In this document: one piece after another, positions 37,671-49,384 of the stretch
Position numbering within the stretch: position 1 is the first letter of the stretch
Layout of the letters: each line of letters starts with the position of its first letter
NCBI RefSeq assembly: GCF_043641665.1
Contig: NC_092201.1
Coordinates: 1,606,001 to 1,670,000, forward strand
Length of the DNA: 64,000 bases
Source of the DNA: Enoplosus armatus
Lineage: Eukaryota; Chordata; Actinopteri; Centrarchiformes; Enoplosidae
Direction: 5' to 3'
Notes under the pieces: generated by a model
What the model saw: the letters and a program-made list of their open reading frames with translations, nothing else
The model's database searches: none
Told to the model about the DNA's origin: nothing
Made by a program: the position numbers and the translations under genes

Positions 37671-39169
37671 GCCACACCTTCTTTTCAACAGATTCTTTCA
37701 AGGTACTACAACAACAAGAAGGTTTACTGAGTTATCTTATAAACTTTGCTCTGGACTTTTTCTTACTTCTTACTCAGCACCAAGATAACCATGGAAGGAC
37801 TGTCAACGTGGGCTGCCTCGGCACAGGTAGTAGAGATGTCCTGACCAGGTGTTTCTGGCTCCTAAAAAGAAATGAGTTAGAAACCTAAATATAAATACAT
37901 ATAAACATATGTGTGTATATGGAGATATGTATGTGTGTGTGTGTGTTCGTGTAAACCATCGCAGTATATCTATTTATGTGAATACCTGTGTACATTCTGT
38001 TCATACCTGTACAGAACCAGTTCTCACTAAGCACATACATTTACTACATTACTGCACAACCTCAGTGTACCTCAGTAGTATATGTTCATATTTTATTTCA
38101 TTTTATTCTGTTTTATATATTATATTTTTCCCCTGTATTTACCAATTGTTTATGTCTTTGTCTTAGATTCTCTTTTTATCATATCTCATGTACTTATGTG
38201 ATTTTCCTTCTCATTACATGCATCCTTTGATGGTCTCCAATAATATGTTGTACAATATCCATGGAGAGAAGTGTCATCTCCGGTGTAAACAAAATACTGA
38301 ATTCAGGTGTAGTTTCAATCATTAGCAGCACTTTGGGGTCAAAGTCAATCAAAATGATGCTGAAAAACAACAGACCACATCATGCTACATGCCTCAGCTT
38401 GAGGGTTTGTGATTGATAATGTGTCCATGCAAATCACTGCAAATGTACACCTGTTTCACATAATCGGCAGAGTAGAGCAGAGTAGAACTTAAATGTCCCG
38501 AAGGACAATTCAGCTTAGAGTGTAGTAAATGAATAATAAATGCAAAAAAGTACGGCATGAAAAATTTAACAATTTTATCGAAAGAGAGTACATATATACC
38601 ATAAATAAATAACAATAAGTGCAAAAGTGCATGTTAATGTGGTAACATCACTGCTGTCATTGTTACCATAAACTGGGGGACCATCCCATCACATGCACAG
38701 CTGGTAACAGGCCAAAATACAGGAATAAAATACCTCATACAGCTGTTAGTGCCACTCCTAGGGAGGGAAAACCTCTGCACTGATGGGAGCAAATATATAG
38801 GAGCAGGCCGCTGACTGAATGAGCTGATCAAAACCATTTGACTCACTAATCTGCTGTGTCAGAAGTTTCTCAATCAAGAGTCTGAAGGCAGGGATTACAC
38901 AGGTTGAAGCTGAACTGAGAGTTGCTGCAGCAAATGTATGACATGGAGAAATAGTTGGACTTTTTTCCTGACTGATATTGAATTGAACGTGTCAGAGGTC
39001 ATGTACTGAACTTTGGAACAGTCTTTTCCATTTCACAATCAATTAACCAGCTTGTGAACCATCAACAAAGGCTCCACGAATCAACCTAAGAATAAATCCA
39101 ATAATGATTAACGTTTAAATAAATGATTAGTGTCATAATGTCATTTAGGGTTAGAGTCTACAAAGCCCC
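36500..39169. other. dyrk2-fbxo15 divergent intergenic region
   Basis: Holds the purine-rich (on the - strand) presumed 5' UTR of dyrk2 to about 36540, AT-rich DNA, CA/GT tracts at about 37563-37581 and 37636-37669, and a weak LINE-tail-like segment (AATGTCCCGAAGGACAATT, about 38492). No gene seen. Confidence 0.6.
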
Positions 39170-39184
39170 ACTGCCATCTAGCGG
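39170..39184 (-). promoter_or_regulatory. CTCF-like motif upstream of fbxo15
   Basis: The - strand reads CCGCTAGATGGCAG, which fits every position of the common CTCF core (CCRSYAGRKGGCRS). It lies about 110 bases before the fbxo15 start codon, between the divergent dyrk2 and fbxo15 genes. Confidence 0.5.
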
Positions 39185-39238
39185 TTTGGCTGCGCTATTG
39201 ACCACTTAATTATGTTTTTATTGTGAAAACTAAAGCTG

Positions 39239-39270
39239 ACCGGAAGTCGTTTCCTCACCCTGATTGGCGG
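39239..39270 (+). promoter_or_regulatory. fbxo15 core promoter motifs (ETS and CCAAT)
   Basis: A perfect ETS/GABPA site CCGGAAGT lies at 39240-39247 and an inverted CCAAT box (ATTGG) at 39263-39267, 25-50 bases before the start codon. The start region TAATGGCGGC is YY1-like. There is no TATA box, as expected for a housekeeping-type promoter. Confidence 0.5.
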
Positions 39271-39291
39271 TTTATTTCAATAAAGTCCGTA

Positions 39292-42200
39292 ATGGCGGCT
39301 GGACGAGGGGAGTTTTTTAGGAGTTTCTTGGAGGGTTTGGAGAGAAAACCCGCTCAGCCGGCTCCGGATAGACAACAGCGGCGTCATGGAAGAGGAAAGC
39401 CGGGTCCGGGCCGAGGACAGTCGGGCGGCTGGAGGAAGGAACAACCGAAGGCAGCGCCGAGCTCGGTTAGCGGGAATGATCGCAGGTGACAGGGCGGCAG
39501 CGTCTGGAGAATTTTAGACTAAATTTCTACCTTACAAAAACATTATTTCTTGGCGCGTTATTTTCTTTTATTTGTATCCCAGCTGCCCAGAGCCAAGAAC
39601 AGAGAAGAAGAAGGCAGATTTTCCCAAAATAAAAACTTCTTCATCGGAGGAAAACTTAATAGAAAAGTAAGTTAGCTAACCACAATAACAACACCACAGT
39701 CTGTTTCAAAGTTTGAAGTTTTAAAGATACTGCAGATTGTTTTTTTTTTTACTTGATATTAGCCACTTTAGCTAATATGATGGTTGCTAAAACCAATTAG
39801 TCCTGTATTAACATTTTAATGTTAGCATTTAGTTGACAGGAAATGGGGGGTTAAGGGGACTAAACAACATGACTGCCTGTGCAGTCTTTCGTTGTGCAAT
39901 CAGTTGTTTTTTTCTAGGTCTACTGAATGTTTTTAGACTACAGGTTGATGGAAAATAAACGTATGAAGAAGAAAAAGGCTCAGTCTCATCCTGGCCTCCA
40001 TCTCCACCCTCTCCACTTCACCTCCATCTTCTTTGAACCAACATGTGGTGGTGGTCAGAGGAACTGCACTATAAGCTATTTGAGCTGTAGCTTCGCCGCC
40101 CGCCTGCAGGTGGCTGCTGATTGTCTTTATTGGCGTGACTTCTTTGTTGTAATGCCTCTTTACTTTTTCTTCAGGCTGCCGTCTGAGATCCTGATTAAGA
40201 TTCTGGCGTACCTGGACGCCTCCTCGCTGTTCTGCATCGGCCACGTCAGCAAGCTCTTCCACCAGCTGGCCAACGACAAGTGAGTCCGACAGACTCTCCC
40301 CGAGCCTAGGAACCAGACAAATCTGCCAGCTCATGTTTTATTTGCTCTGGCAGTTGTGTCTGCCCCCCCCCTCCCGTCCAGACAGATTTCCAGCCGGACT
40401 GATTCAGGTCTGGCCCATCACAACCGTTTATCTAATATGGGGTGGGCTTAAGTGCTGTTGAGGCATTTTCTTAAACTAAGATGGCTGCTGCTGAGGTGGA
40501 ACGTCCTGAATCTATCACATCAGTATCAAACTGGACAGTAGTTCACACCACGGCTTGTAAATCATGTGTGTATTATGTTGAAATAGAAGCCATATGAATT
40601 GGATGTAGGAACTAGCCACCTAGCCTAGCAGCCTACCGCTATGTCACACGTTCCGTTGCTCTGATTGGTTGTAGCTTCCAGAGGCATTTTGGAAACCGTA
40701 AATGAACTGAGAGTGAATTGGTCTGACGATACCAGCCTACAGTTTTCCATTTAATAGGAAAGTATTTTAATCAAAAGTCAGAACTGTCCTGCACATGAAG
40801 GGATTTCTTACATATGAAATACTACGTCTTGCTAGCAATGCTAGTATTGTTTTTAGCTAGTTCAGATCATATCCCATAAAATGCGTAGATGTAAGCAAAG
40901 TAGCTTTGCAGGCAGAGTCAAACAATAGTATGTGTCTCTTGCAGCTGCTTGACAGTAAAGCCCCCCAGACACCTCTTTGCTTCATGCCTTCTTCATCAGG
41001 TAAAGGGCTCTCACCATGAAGCAACTTGATGTCTTTTACTGTGAAGCAGATGAAGGGCTTTTACTCTGAAGTGTCTGGGGGGATTAAAGTTAGCTGGGAA
41101 TGCTAACTACATGACTGCTAAATGAAATCTCTTTTGTCAACAGAACAGGTTATTATTGAATACCTGTTGTATGTACTGTAATATTGTAATTATTATAATC
41201 TTGTGTGAATAAAATGGACAATAGGACTTGACTACACAGTAAGAAGTGCTTCTTTCACTCTAGTGTCATGTGGCAGAAGATTTACATGTCAGAGTTTGCG
41301 AGTCGCATGTGGATGCCGGCGGATGATGCGGCGCTGAAGGTTGACCCGGTGGAGGTGGAGGGTCGGTCAGCGGGCCACTGGAAGAAGATGTACTTAAGGA
41401 CCATGGCAGGACAAGAAATAAGCAGGTGTAGGAGAGAGCTGAGGGACATCAGCCCGTTAACGGGGCTACCCAGGCAGACGGAGTGGGTCCTCAGGTACGA
41501 GAAGTCTAGAGTTTGTATAGTTTCTATTTTTATTTCTATGCTTCTATTTATTTTAGATTATTTCTGAATGTCCCCTCTGGGTATCAGTAAAGGCTGATAT
41601 TATCTTGTCGTATTCCTGGTTGTTGTAATAGCATCAGATTTTACGTTTATTCCCTTTCTTCCAGGCACGTATTGGCTTCAGTTCATTTCCATGAAATCAT
41701 CACAGGGACTTGAAACTTCCTGTGGATAGATAATCCATCTTAATCATATTTAGGGCCCTATTTTCATGGCTGCGCAACGACCAGCACAAGCAGCACTCTG
41801 ACTGTTTGGTATTTTCCTGACCTTGAAATTTGCCCTTCTTTTGCTGCCCAGAGGTAATTTAAGGCAGTGCAAAGATCTTCGACTTGTGCTGAGAATAGAT
41901 GTCTCAGAACTGTTTCACATGATTAGGAAACAGATCTTATCTAAGATCTATCTTATTTCAGCCTTCCGTTGTGTTTTTTTCCAGGAACCTGAACGTGAGC
42001 TGGGAGCTGACGGTTCATGATTGTTTGGGACGGGAGATCACGCTGCAGCAGAGTCGAGCGTACTTCTTAGAGTCGTCTGTGATGGTCCGCTGGAGCGGAG
42101 GCAGCTTCCCCCAATACCATCACATCAGCAGCATCCAGCTGCACGGAGTCAGGAAGGAGACGCTGAAGAGCCCCAAAGTCAGGAAGTAAGACACACTCCT

Positions 42201-42471
42201 TCCTCCTCCACACCTCCTTTACAGTGCCTCATCCCTTCCACCACCCCTCCCTCTTCCTCTCCATCAGGCCTGGCTGGCGCTCTCTGATTTTAAAGCTGGA
42301 CGTGAAGAGACAGCCTCATCGGTTGATTGGCAAAGACAGACTGATCAAACTGATGTATCTGCCGCCCGGCTTCATCATAGGCATCTGGAGGGTAAGTGTC
42401 CAGCTGACACATCTGGTATCTCTGTCTGTCTGCTGTGTTTATAATGTGAACTTAAACAAAAATAAAAGTTA

Positions 42472-42523
<52 letters not shown>

Positions 42524-44007
42524 GGTCAGAGCAGTGTGGCCTTCATCATGCTCAGCCTGCACTTCCACAGGTTGGTGGAGAAGAGTCTGCTGGGCTCTCC
42601 AGTCTGGTAAGTTCACCTCTCATTAGCACGATAGTCCAGTTTATATTCAGATTGGGAACCAAACGGCACCTTTTCCCAAATTGTCAGCAGGTTCAGATGA
42701 TAATAAGTTGAGAGCTCCATCTGCTGGTCATCTGTCTGTAATCGCCTCTGAAGTGCCTCATTCCTCTTCACTCTGGTTTTCGTCCTGTTTGTCCCTTCCT
42801 GCAGCCCGTACATCGAGCCGGTGGACCTTCCACCTGTGGATAACTCGGACCCTGAGTTTGGTCTGCACGGCTACACTCTGCACTTTGTCCTGCACAACAC
42901 CGGCACTGAGATCATGTCGGGACACTTCCACCAGCTCTCCTGTCACACAGGTAATCCGATTACATAATGCAACAAACAAGCAATCGGATGAGGTAATGCT
43001 CATCGGATTCATTCATTAATTAGTTTTAAATGTAAAGTAAATTTGGAGACTTCTGCTTCACTCGACTTTAATCTCGGATTCTTCAGTTGATAAATAACAT
43101 CCAGATGAAAAGTAACTGTCCAGGTTGTGTTGTAAAAACCTAAAGTTAGTTGTGCGGCTGCGATCAGTTCAGATCCAGCGTGGACTGGTGGAGCTGAAGG
43201 TCATCAACAGGACCAACTTGTCCCAGCACAGATCGCTGTCTGGAAACATCAAGCTGCCCTGGAGGAGCGACGCACTGGAGGGCTCGGTGGAAGTACGTAA
43301 AGGTCCAAGACAATAAAGACCCCGTCCCAGAACACACACTTAACCAGTCGTGGCAGTAATCGACCTAAACCAACTTTCTTACTAATACAGTAACAGCTCA
43401 AGGGACTGAAGTCGTTAATGAGGTAATATTTGCTAAATGTTTACACCAACAGACCATCAAAAAATACATATATTTGAATAGCAACTTAAAGGAATAGTTT
43501 GACATTTTGGGAAATACTTTTCTTAGATAAGTAAATTGATGCCAATTAATCAGGTGACATAGTTGCCGAGTTGAATGCAGCGATACACTGACGGCAGCAA
43601 ACCTGCACACGCCGTCGGTCGTAGACGTGTGTTTCGACTGACAACTCAACTTTGTTTTGGCTCAGCTGCTGGGGGAGGGGGGGGGGTCTCATCCCTTTCC
43701 TTTCCAGCTCTGATGGTTCTTCTTTCCCGCGTAGAACTGCTGCAACATAACGCTGACTCTGCTGGACGAGTTCCAGAAACCCTTCTGGTGTGTCAGCTCA
43801 CCCGCTTGCATCACGGTGGCGAAGAAGACGCCGTCTTTCGACTACAGCGGCGAGCACTTTCTGATGCAGCACCGGGACTCCGATGGGCAGGTGAAGATGA
43901 AGCTGGTCTGGCTGAAGGAGCAGAAGCAGTTCTTCCTCATCAGCCTCACCGTCTACGTCTCTGTTTTCAAAGTCAACAAGCATTTCAGCAGAGACTACGG
44001 AAGCTGA
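39292..44007 (+). CDS. fbxo15: F-box only protein 15 (10 exons, 521 aa)
   Basis: Substrate-recognition subunit of an SCF (SKP1-CUL1-F-box) ubiquitin ligase; in mouse it is a classic Oct4 target in embryonic stem cells. Exons: 39292-39485, 39583-39666, 40175-40279, 41264-41494, 41985-42185, 42268-42391, 42524-42606, 42805-42950, 43168-43292, 43735-44007. All joins keep frame. The start MAAGRGEF matches the mammalian MATGRG; an in-frame upstream Met at 39223 precedes the promoter motifs and was not chosen. After a basic Pro/Gly-rich N-terminus, the F-box spans about 94-132 (LPSEILIKIL ... FHQLANDN). The rest matches the FBXO15-specific region: GYWKK-like GHWKKMY, MYLPPGFIIGIW, FGLHGYTLH, LLDEFQKPFWC and C-terminal VFKVNKHFSRDY. 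AATAAA follows at 44356. Exon 7's acceptor is preceded by (TG)24. Confidence 0.95.
42473..42520 (+). repeat. TG microsatellite (24 units) abutting the fbxo15 exon 7 acceptor
   Basis: Perfect (TG)24 followed directly by TAG and then exon 7 at 42524. It replaces the usual polypyrimidine tract. Confidence 0.97.
43490..43560 (+). repeat. Fragment of the TTAGCATAAAGACTGG repeat (left end)
   Basis: GGAATAGTTTGACATTTTGG followed by GAAATACTTTTCTTAGATAA in fbxo15 intron 9. Confidence 0.6.
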
Positions 44008-44355
44008 ACTGGATCGCTCCAAGTTTTGGTTTATGATTTTTACACTTCTGATGCAGTGACTTTAAGTTGTTCCAGTGTTAAATCTGAAGCTGTTTACAAA
44101 AGTGCTACTTGGTAGTTTTTGTTATGTATTTATTTAATTATTTATATAAAAGCAAGTCTCACTCTGTAAGAATGAAAAAATAGACGAGTTTATGCTGTTG
44201 AAGAGGAGTTTGGACTGTTTTCAGTAGAAAAATACAAACAGATTTCATTTTAAAAGAAAAGCTTCTAAAACTCTAATTTCTTTTTTATTTGTGTTCATAA
44301 TACAGGAAATGTGTCTCTGTTGATTTTGTTTCTATTACACTTAATATAATAATAT

Positions 44356-44361
44356 AATAAA
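44356..44361 (+). terminator. fbxo15 polyadenylation signal (AATAAA)
   Basis: Lies 349 bases after the stop codon in an AT-rich stretch. No competing signal is closer to it. Confidence 0.65.
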
Positions 44362-44768
44362 TTCCCCTCAATGGTATGACGATGGTGTATTCTGTTTCTT
44401 AGAGGAAATAGTATAATCATAAAGTATTTGACTAAATAGCGTAATGTAGTAGCCAACATTGTCTAGTACCAGTACACAGTATAAGTCAAGTATTCCCCTT
44501 GTACCCTGAGGTGCCTATTAGGGGTTCATTGAGGCTGAAGCTGGGCCTATTCCCCCAAGTGGTCTAAGGCCTCTAGTGGTCTGTGGTACTCAGAGACATC
44601 TTGGTTTATGGTGGACTCACCTCCATCTCAGTTGTGTTTATGACAGTTGTGACGTGGTATCTGGTGCACTATTTTGAGCAGGTAGTATAGCATTAACATT
44701 GGCTGCAGGATAGCTAGCTAACTGGAAAAGCCTTCGGACAAAGAACAAGTAGGGGGTTTCACAGTTAC

Positions 44769-44774
44769 TTTATT
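44769..44774 (-). terminator. Polyadenylation signal of the PYRIN-B30.2 gene
   Basis: TTTATT on the + strand (AATAAA on the - strand) about 195 bases after the stop codon. It lies only about 400 bases from the opposing fbxo15 signal, so the two genes end tail-to-tail. Confidence 0.6.
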
Positions 44775-44965
44775 GTGCAGTATTCATTAACCATTCAGGC
44801 AGTACTTTCTTTACTCACACATGAGTGGTAGAACATGGATGTGAACATACCAACTCCAGAGCAACACGCCTTTAACTCCATTTCTCAACCTGCTACTACA
44901 ACCAAACTCCAATACAAATTCTGACTGTTTCAAAGCATGCATAATATCACAGCAGCTGATCAAGT

Positions 44966-46547
44966 CTAATCAGTGTAATCGACCGGAGAGATGATCAGAG
45001 GGGTGGAGTTTCTATCATCATAATGAAGACTGGGACTGAAGAATGGGAAGAGTTTCTCAGTGAAGGAACATTCAGTGAAGCAGTAGATAACGTCGGCAGA
45101 ATCTACGTCATAAAAGGAGACTGAACCTTTCTCATAATCCACAAACACGCCCACCTTCTTTGGTTTACATTTCACTCTGAGATTGACACCAAAAGCTTGG
45201 TACCTATCTCCGTTCCTTAAACATATCGTCCAGTAGCCATTCTCGGTGCTCGCGTTGATCAATCCCTTTCGGTTTATCGACTCTTTGACGACACCTAAAT
45301 CCCAGGAAGTCTTCCCTTCAACCCGAACCTCGTAGTAAAATCTTCCCGAAGAGAAACTCTGTTTACCCAAGACATTTATGGCAGGATTAAATCTTTCCGA
45401 ATTGTCTGGGAGGTTTTGTTTTACGTCACCACAGTAAACTTGTTTCCCATCGTCAGACAAAATGAGTTTGGGATTTGCTGTATCAGGATCTAGAGTCACA
45501 TCCTTTTCAAACTGCCGGACTCTGTTCAGCTTGGCCTTAGCGAACAACTTATCCTTCTCTTCGCTGAGTTTTTCCTGCAGCTGACCCACAGCGGTCCCCA
45601 CACTTCCCCCATATGTTGGGATGCTGAGGCTGACTTTGGTCCAGCTCTTGGTGGCTGGAATATTAAGGGACTCTGAGCTTTCGAGGAAGTTGAGGTGGTC
45701 TTCGTTGCGTGAGAGCTGCTCCACCTCAGTGCTTCTCTTTGTCAGCGCAGAGATCTCCTGCTTCAGCTCATGGATGAATCCTTCGGCCTCTTTCTTTGTT
45801 GTTTTACGCTTATCTTCAATTGCCTCGATGAGATCGTCCAGACTTTTCTTGACAGACTCCTGCAAAACAGTAAAGACCTGCACACTGTCTGCGATATGTC
45901 TGTCTGCAGATTTACTGCTGAGCTCTGCTGAGCGTTTGATTTCCTCAATCTTCATCTGTCTCTCCTGGATCATCAGTTTAATTTCAGCCTCTGTCTCCAC
46001 CAGCTTGGCCTTCTTTCTTTCATAATCACGTTTGAGAGGAACAGAGTCGAGATTCTTGAGGTCTAAAACAAGGCAAAACACAAAAAATCTGGTCAGTCTT
46101 ACAGAACAGCTCTCTGTGATGTTTACTGTGTCAATTGTTTACTTGTGTAAACGGCTATTTTAGTTAGGGGTGTCTGATTATTGTTTTCTTTACTATACAT
46201 AATCCATAATGCATAAAACAATTAATGAGATGCATGTAAAACTTGTTTTTTTCTCCTTTACCTTCCCTCAACTTTCGATCTTTCAGTCTTGAGCAGGAGT
46301 TTTCCAAATGCCGCACAAGATCATTCCTGCTGATCTTTTCTAAAGCCGTCAAGGTTACTCTCAGAGCTCCAGGACCCTGATATTTCTGAACCATTAGATC
46401 CACTGTGGTCTGCTGGTCTGCCTTCTCCAACCGAGCCACTGGGATGCCTGAGAAGCCTTCCAGGCTATCCTTCCTCAGGAACCACTTGAAATTCTTAAAC
46501 TCAGCTTCTGTCAATTCATTCAGAGTTTTCCAGAGCTCCTCTTCCAT
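44966..46547 (-). CDS. PYRIN domain - coiled coil - PRY-SPRY (B30.2) protein, RING-less TRIM-like (460 aa)
   Basis: Two coding exons, 46547-46262 and 46062-44966, join in phase 1 with clean GT-AG sites (E95 | D | L97 K N L). Exon 1 is a PYRIN (death-fold) domain, residues about 1-85: ELTEAEFKNFKWFL, GIPVARLEKAD and VRHLENSCSRLK are typical of fish PYDs. Exon 2 gives a coiled coil (about 110-225), a linker, and a PRY-SPRY domain (about 283-460) with VTLDPDTANPKLILS, GRFYYEVRV, ENGYWTICLRNG, GVFVDYE and KLFPFFSP. This domain is closest to fish bloodthirsty/TRIM39-like proteins. No RING or B-box is encoded by either exon, and the intron between them is only 199 bases. PYDs recruit ASC-type inflammasome adaptors and B30.2 domains bind proteins, so a pyrin-like (MEFV/TRIM20-like) sensor or regulator is inferred. 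Orthology to MEFV is unproven. Confidence 0.85.
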
Positions 46548-47056
46548 TGTGGCTTTCTTCCTTTATTCTGGTTCTTCCTGTAATGTATCACCTGTATGTA
46601 TATCAGATGCAAAATACATATCATCTGTCAGATAGATTACACAATGTGAAAAAGACGAAGGCTGAATAATTCAACTAGTGAGTTGTGTATTAAAACCTCA
46701 TTTGAGTAGATGAAGTTTACGGCACACACTTGTAAGTCATGAAATGATCACAATGGGAGAACCTCATCTCTGACGCTAGTTCAACCGATACGCACTATAC
46801 ACACACACAACCGCCTTAGTTGTCTTGAGGTTTTGTACCAAAGACTGAATAAAAAGTGGATCAAGTTTTGTCAAAACGTTCAGAGGATTTTGAGGCCTGT
46901 TCTGACAGGCCGGATCTCGCTCTTGACAATAGTTGTGATGAAATGAAAGGAAAAAGAAAAAAACACTACTCATTGGAAACATTTCAGATCATGTCTATGA
47001 GTATGTTTTACTACACACGTTATAATGTGTCTAGTGTTTCCTGAAAGTGGTCTTAC

Positions 47057-47130
47057 CTGATGATACCTGTGTCGATGCGGTCACAGCCACTTTCTCTCTC
47101 AGCCGTTAGTGTCTCACTGCAGTCAAATCC
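47057..47130 (-). other. Probable 5' non-coding exon of the PYRIN-B30.2 gene
   Basis: On the - strand an excellent donor ATCATCAG|GTAAGA ends an exon-like segment at 47057. The coding exon has a matching acceptor (CATTACAG) at about 46577, 30 bases before its ATG. The upstream limit is a guess. Confidence 0.5.
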
Positions 47131-47299
47131 TCAAGCCTTCGCCTCCCGACCTAAACAATGTCAGCGTGACATCAGACCAGGCTGACCAATGAGCTGTGAG
47201 TTGAATGTAAACACAGCATGGATGGAAATATGTGGGGTGGAGCTGACAACAAACAGTCTGCTGGTGACGTCATTGATAGAGTAAAATAATCAGATAAAG

Positions 47300-47980
47300 A
47301 TATACTGGAGGATCTTTTAAAAGCACACCTTAAATGGTCACAGCTCCGGTGCGGAAGACAAAAGGGTGGAGGACCCACAACACAAACAAAGACAAAGGGA
47401 CTATGGTCAAAAACAAGCTTACAACTTGGTAGCAGTCCAAACAGGCAAACAAATCCAACAGGGCTTCGGCAGGAGGCAGGTCAGACCGGCAGGTGAAAGG
47501 ATAGCATATTACCTTCAAATAAACGAGGACTGTGCGTTTGACACTGGATCTCTCCGGGACCAGTTTGAATAAGATGAATGATTGTAACAAGCAAAACTGG
47601 TCTCAATGTACTCACATGCTGCCCCTGTCCTTTAGTGAGAGGATCGACAGCCGAAGTGAAACCAAAACTTACCAGGTAAGACGACCTCATTCAAAACCAC
47701 AATGACATTTGTGATCATGTAAATCACTCAAACATCCGCTCTCCAGCTCGTGTGCAGCACCACCCGCATCTCTGAAGCCACCATGCTGGACAGAGGTCAG
47801 CGACACGCTCATTCCCATTCAAGATAAACTTACAGGACTCGATCGCACACACTGAAGCACTGCACAGGGACTTCCAGGCACTGTGCCAAAGCCTGGCATT
47901 ACTACAACACTCCGTTACCACCTAAGACAAAGCCATGAATTCCCAGCAAACCCCGGACGAGCCCCGAAGAATCAGTGAAG
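47300..47980. other. Intergenic DNA of unknown origin, possibly transposon-derived
   Basis: GC-richer than its surroundings, with open frames on both strands (47366-47572 +, 47330-47590 -) that match nothing I recognise. It runs directly into L1-like sequence at about 47990, so it may be the 5' part of the same decayed element. Confidence 0.35.
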
Positions 47981-47989
47981 AAATTCAAG

Positions 47990-48225
47990 ACCTAACAACA
48001 CCAACGACCCACCTCGAGTGCTTATTGCGAAATTCTACAAACGCAAAGAAGAAGTCCAACAAGAGAAGCAGCTAAAAGGAACAGGCTGCTGACTCGATGA
48101 CCAGTATCCACAGGAAATCCCACAAAGACGGAAAAACTATTACCAATCTGAAAACAGCTGGCGAGAGATTATACATAGATGTGCAGCTGTACCGAGACAA
48201 GGACGTAACCTCCCCCCCCTCTCTG
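47990..48225 (+). mobile_element. L1/Tx1-type LINE ORF1 remnant, frameshifted
   Basis: Three reading frames in turn give PPRVLIAKFYKRKEE (from about 48009), YPQEIPQRRKNYY and RLYIDVQLYRDKDVT. These are in the order and spacing of the RRM and C-terminal parts of L1-type ORF1 proteins. Stops and frameshifts separate them, so the copy is dead. Confidence 0.55.
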
Positions 48226-48389
48226 CCACGCAGACACATACATCCTGTCCTCATCCTTCCTCTCTATTAAAGACACATGTATCATGTATTATGACACACA
48301 GCACATTCGGTTTAATGCACCGAGGTCTCACTGTATGTTTCTGTTGCATGTTGTTCTGTTTTTATGTGTATTGCACAAGTCAAGTCAGC

Positions 48390-48900
48390 TTTTGTTCACA
48401 CAGCCCACTATCACCTCCACCATGTCACACCAATTTTATTTTCCTCCACTGGCTCCCTCTCCTCGTCAGGTCAGACTTTAAGGGACACGCCCCTTCATAC
48501 CTGTGTGATCTATTTCCTGTCTGTCCGTCCTGGCAGAGTGATCCCTCCTCTGATGCTCTTCCTAAGCTTTTCTTCCCTGTTTAACAGTTTTCTTGGGAGT
48601 TTTTCCTGATCCGGGTCGAGGATCTGAGGACAGACGGGGTCGTAAATAAATAAAATTGACTTCACCCTCTATCCTTAGACTGGACTCTGCATGGATTGAC
48701 TCCAGCAAACATCTCCCATCCATTTCTACATCCAGACTCCTCAGATCCAGTTAGAGACCCCTAACCCAGTCCATCAGTCAGTCCTCACCAGTCCATGTTC
48801 CCAGTCAAAAAGCTTTCTCCATTGCTGCTCTCATCTATCACTTCCCCATCGATCACCACTCTTAAATCCCGTCTAAAGACCCACCTTATCGCTGTCCTCA
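48390..48900 (+). mobile_element. C-terminal end of an L2/CR1-type LINE, broken by another repeat
   Basis: FLHWLPL and HAPSYLCDL (about 48445-48515) and then SITTLKSRLKTHL (about 48855-48895) are blocks found near the end of L2-like LINE reverse-transcriptase polyproteins. Between them, about 48500-48655 holds a - strand copy of the repeat at 28195-28440 (GAGTGATCCCTCCTCTGATG, then GGGAGTTTTTCCTGATCC). Confidence 0.55.
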
Positions 48901-49029
48901 TGTGGCCTCGTGTCTTATCTCTGCAGAACTGTAGCTGTTAGCTGACGGGTGGTGAGAAAATGTGTAAGTCAGATAAAAAGGGGAGGGGATTGTGGAGAAG
49001 TGACTGCTGATTGTGTTGTAGTTTTGTAC

Positions 49030-49050
49030 AGCGGCCACTAGATGGTAGTA
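49030..49050 (+). promoter_or_regulatory. CTCF-like motif upstream of tspan8
   Basis: CCACTAGATGGTAG at 49035-49048 fits the CTCF core at all but one position (GGT for GGC). Function is inferred only. Confidence 0.25.
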
Positions 49051-49384
49051 AAAAGTTGTAGTTCACTGATTGTACCTTTAATGACCCGGCCATTTGTGTT
49101 GATGCTGTTGTTTTACTATTTGAGCTTTACGACATGTTTTCATGTGAAAAATTAAAAGACTTGTGACAAGAGTAAAGAGTCATAGTCTGTGATGACGCTA
49201 TAATGAATATAATTCAGAACAGCTGACTAAAACCACAGTGTTTTGTTTAAAAGGTTAAAATGTTTTGTTACTATTCACTTAATTATTTATTTTTATCTGA
49301 TTTAACTTATTAAAGGGAAATTGCAGTGTTTGGGAATCAGGAAGAGTCAGTGGATCATCAAAATTAACAGGATTCATCATCTGG

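Noticed and set aside
39223..39291. Upstream in-frame Met as the fbxo15 start
   Set aside because: It would put the ETS and CCAAT promoter motifs inside the coding region. The downstream MAAGRG matches the mammalian N-terminus.
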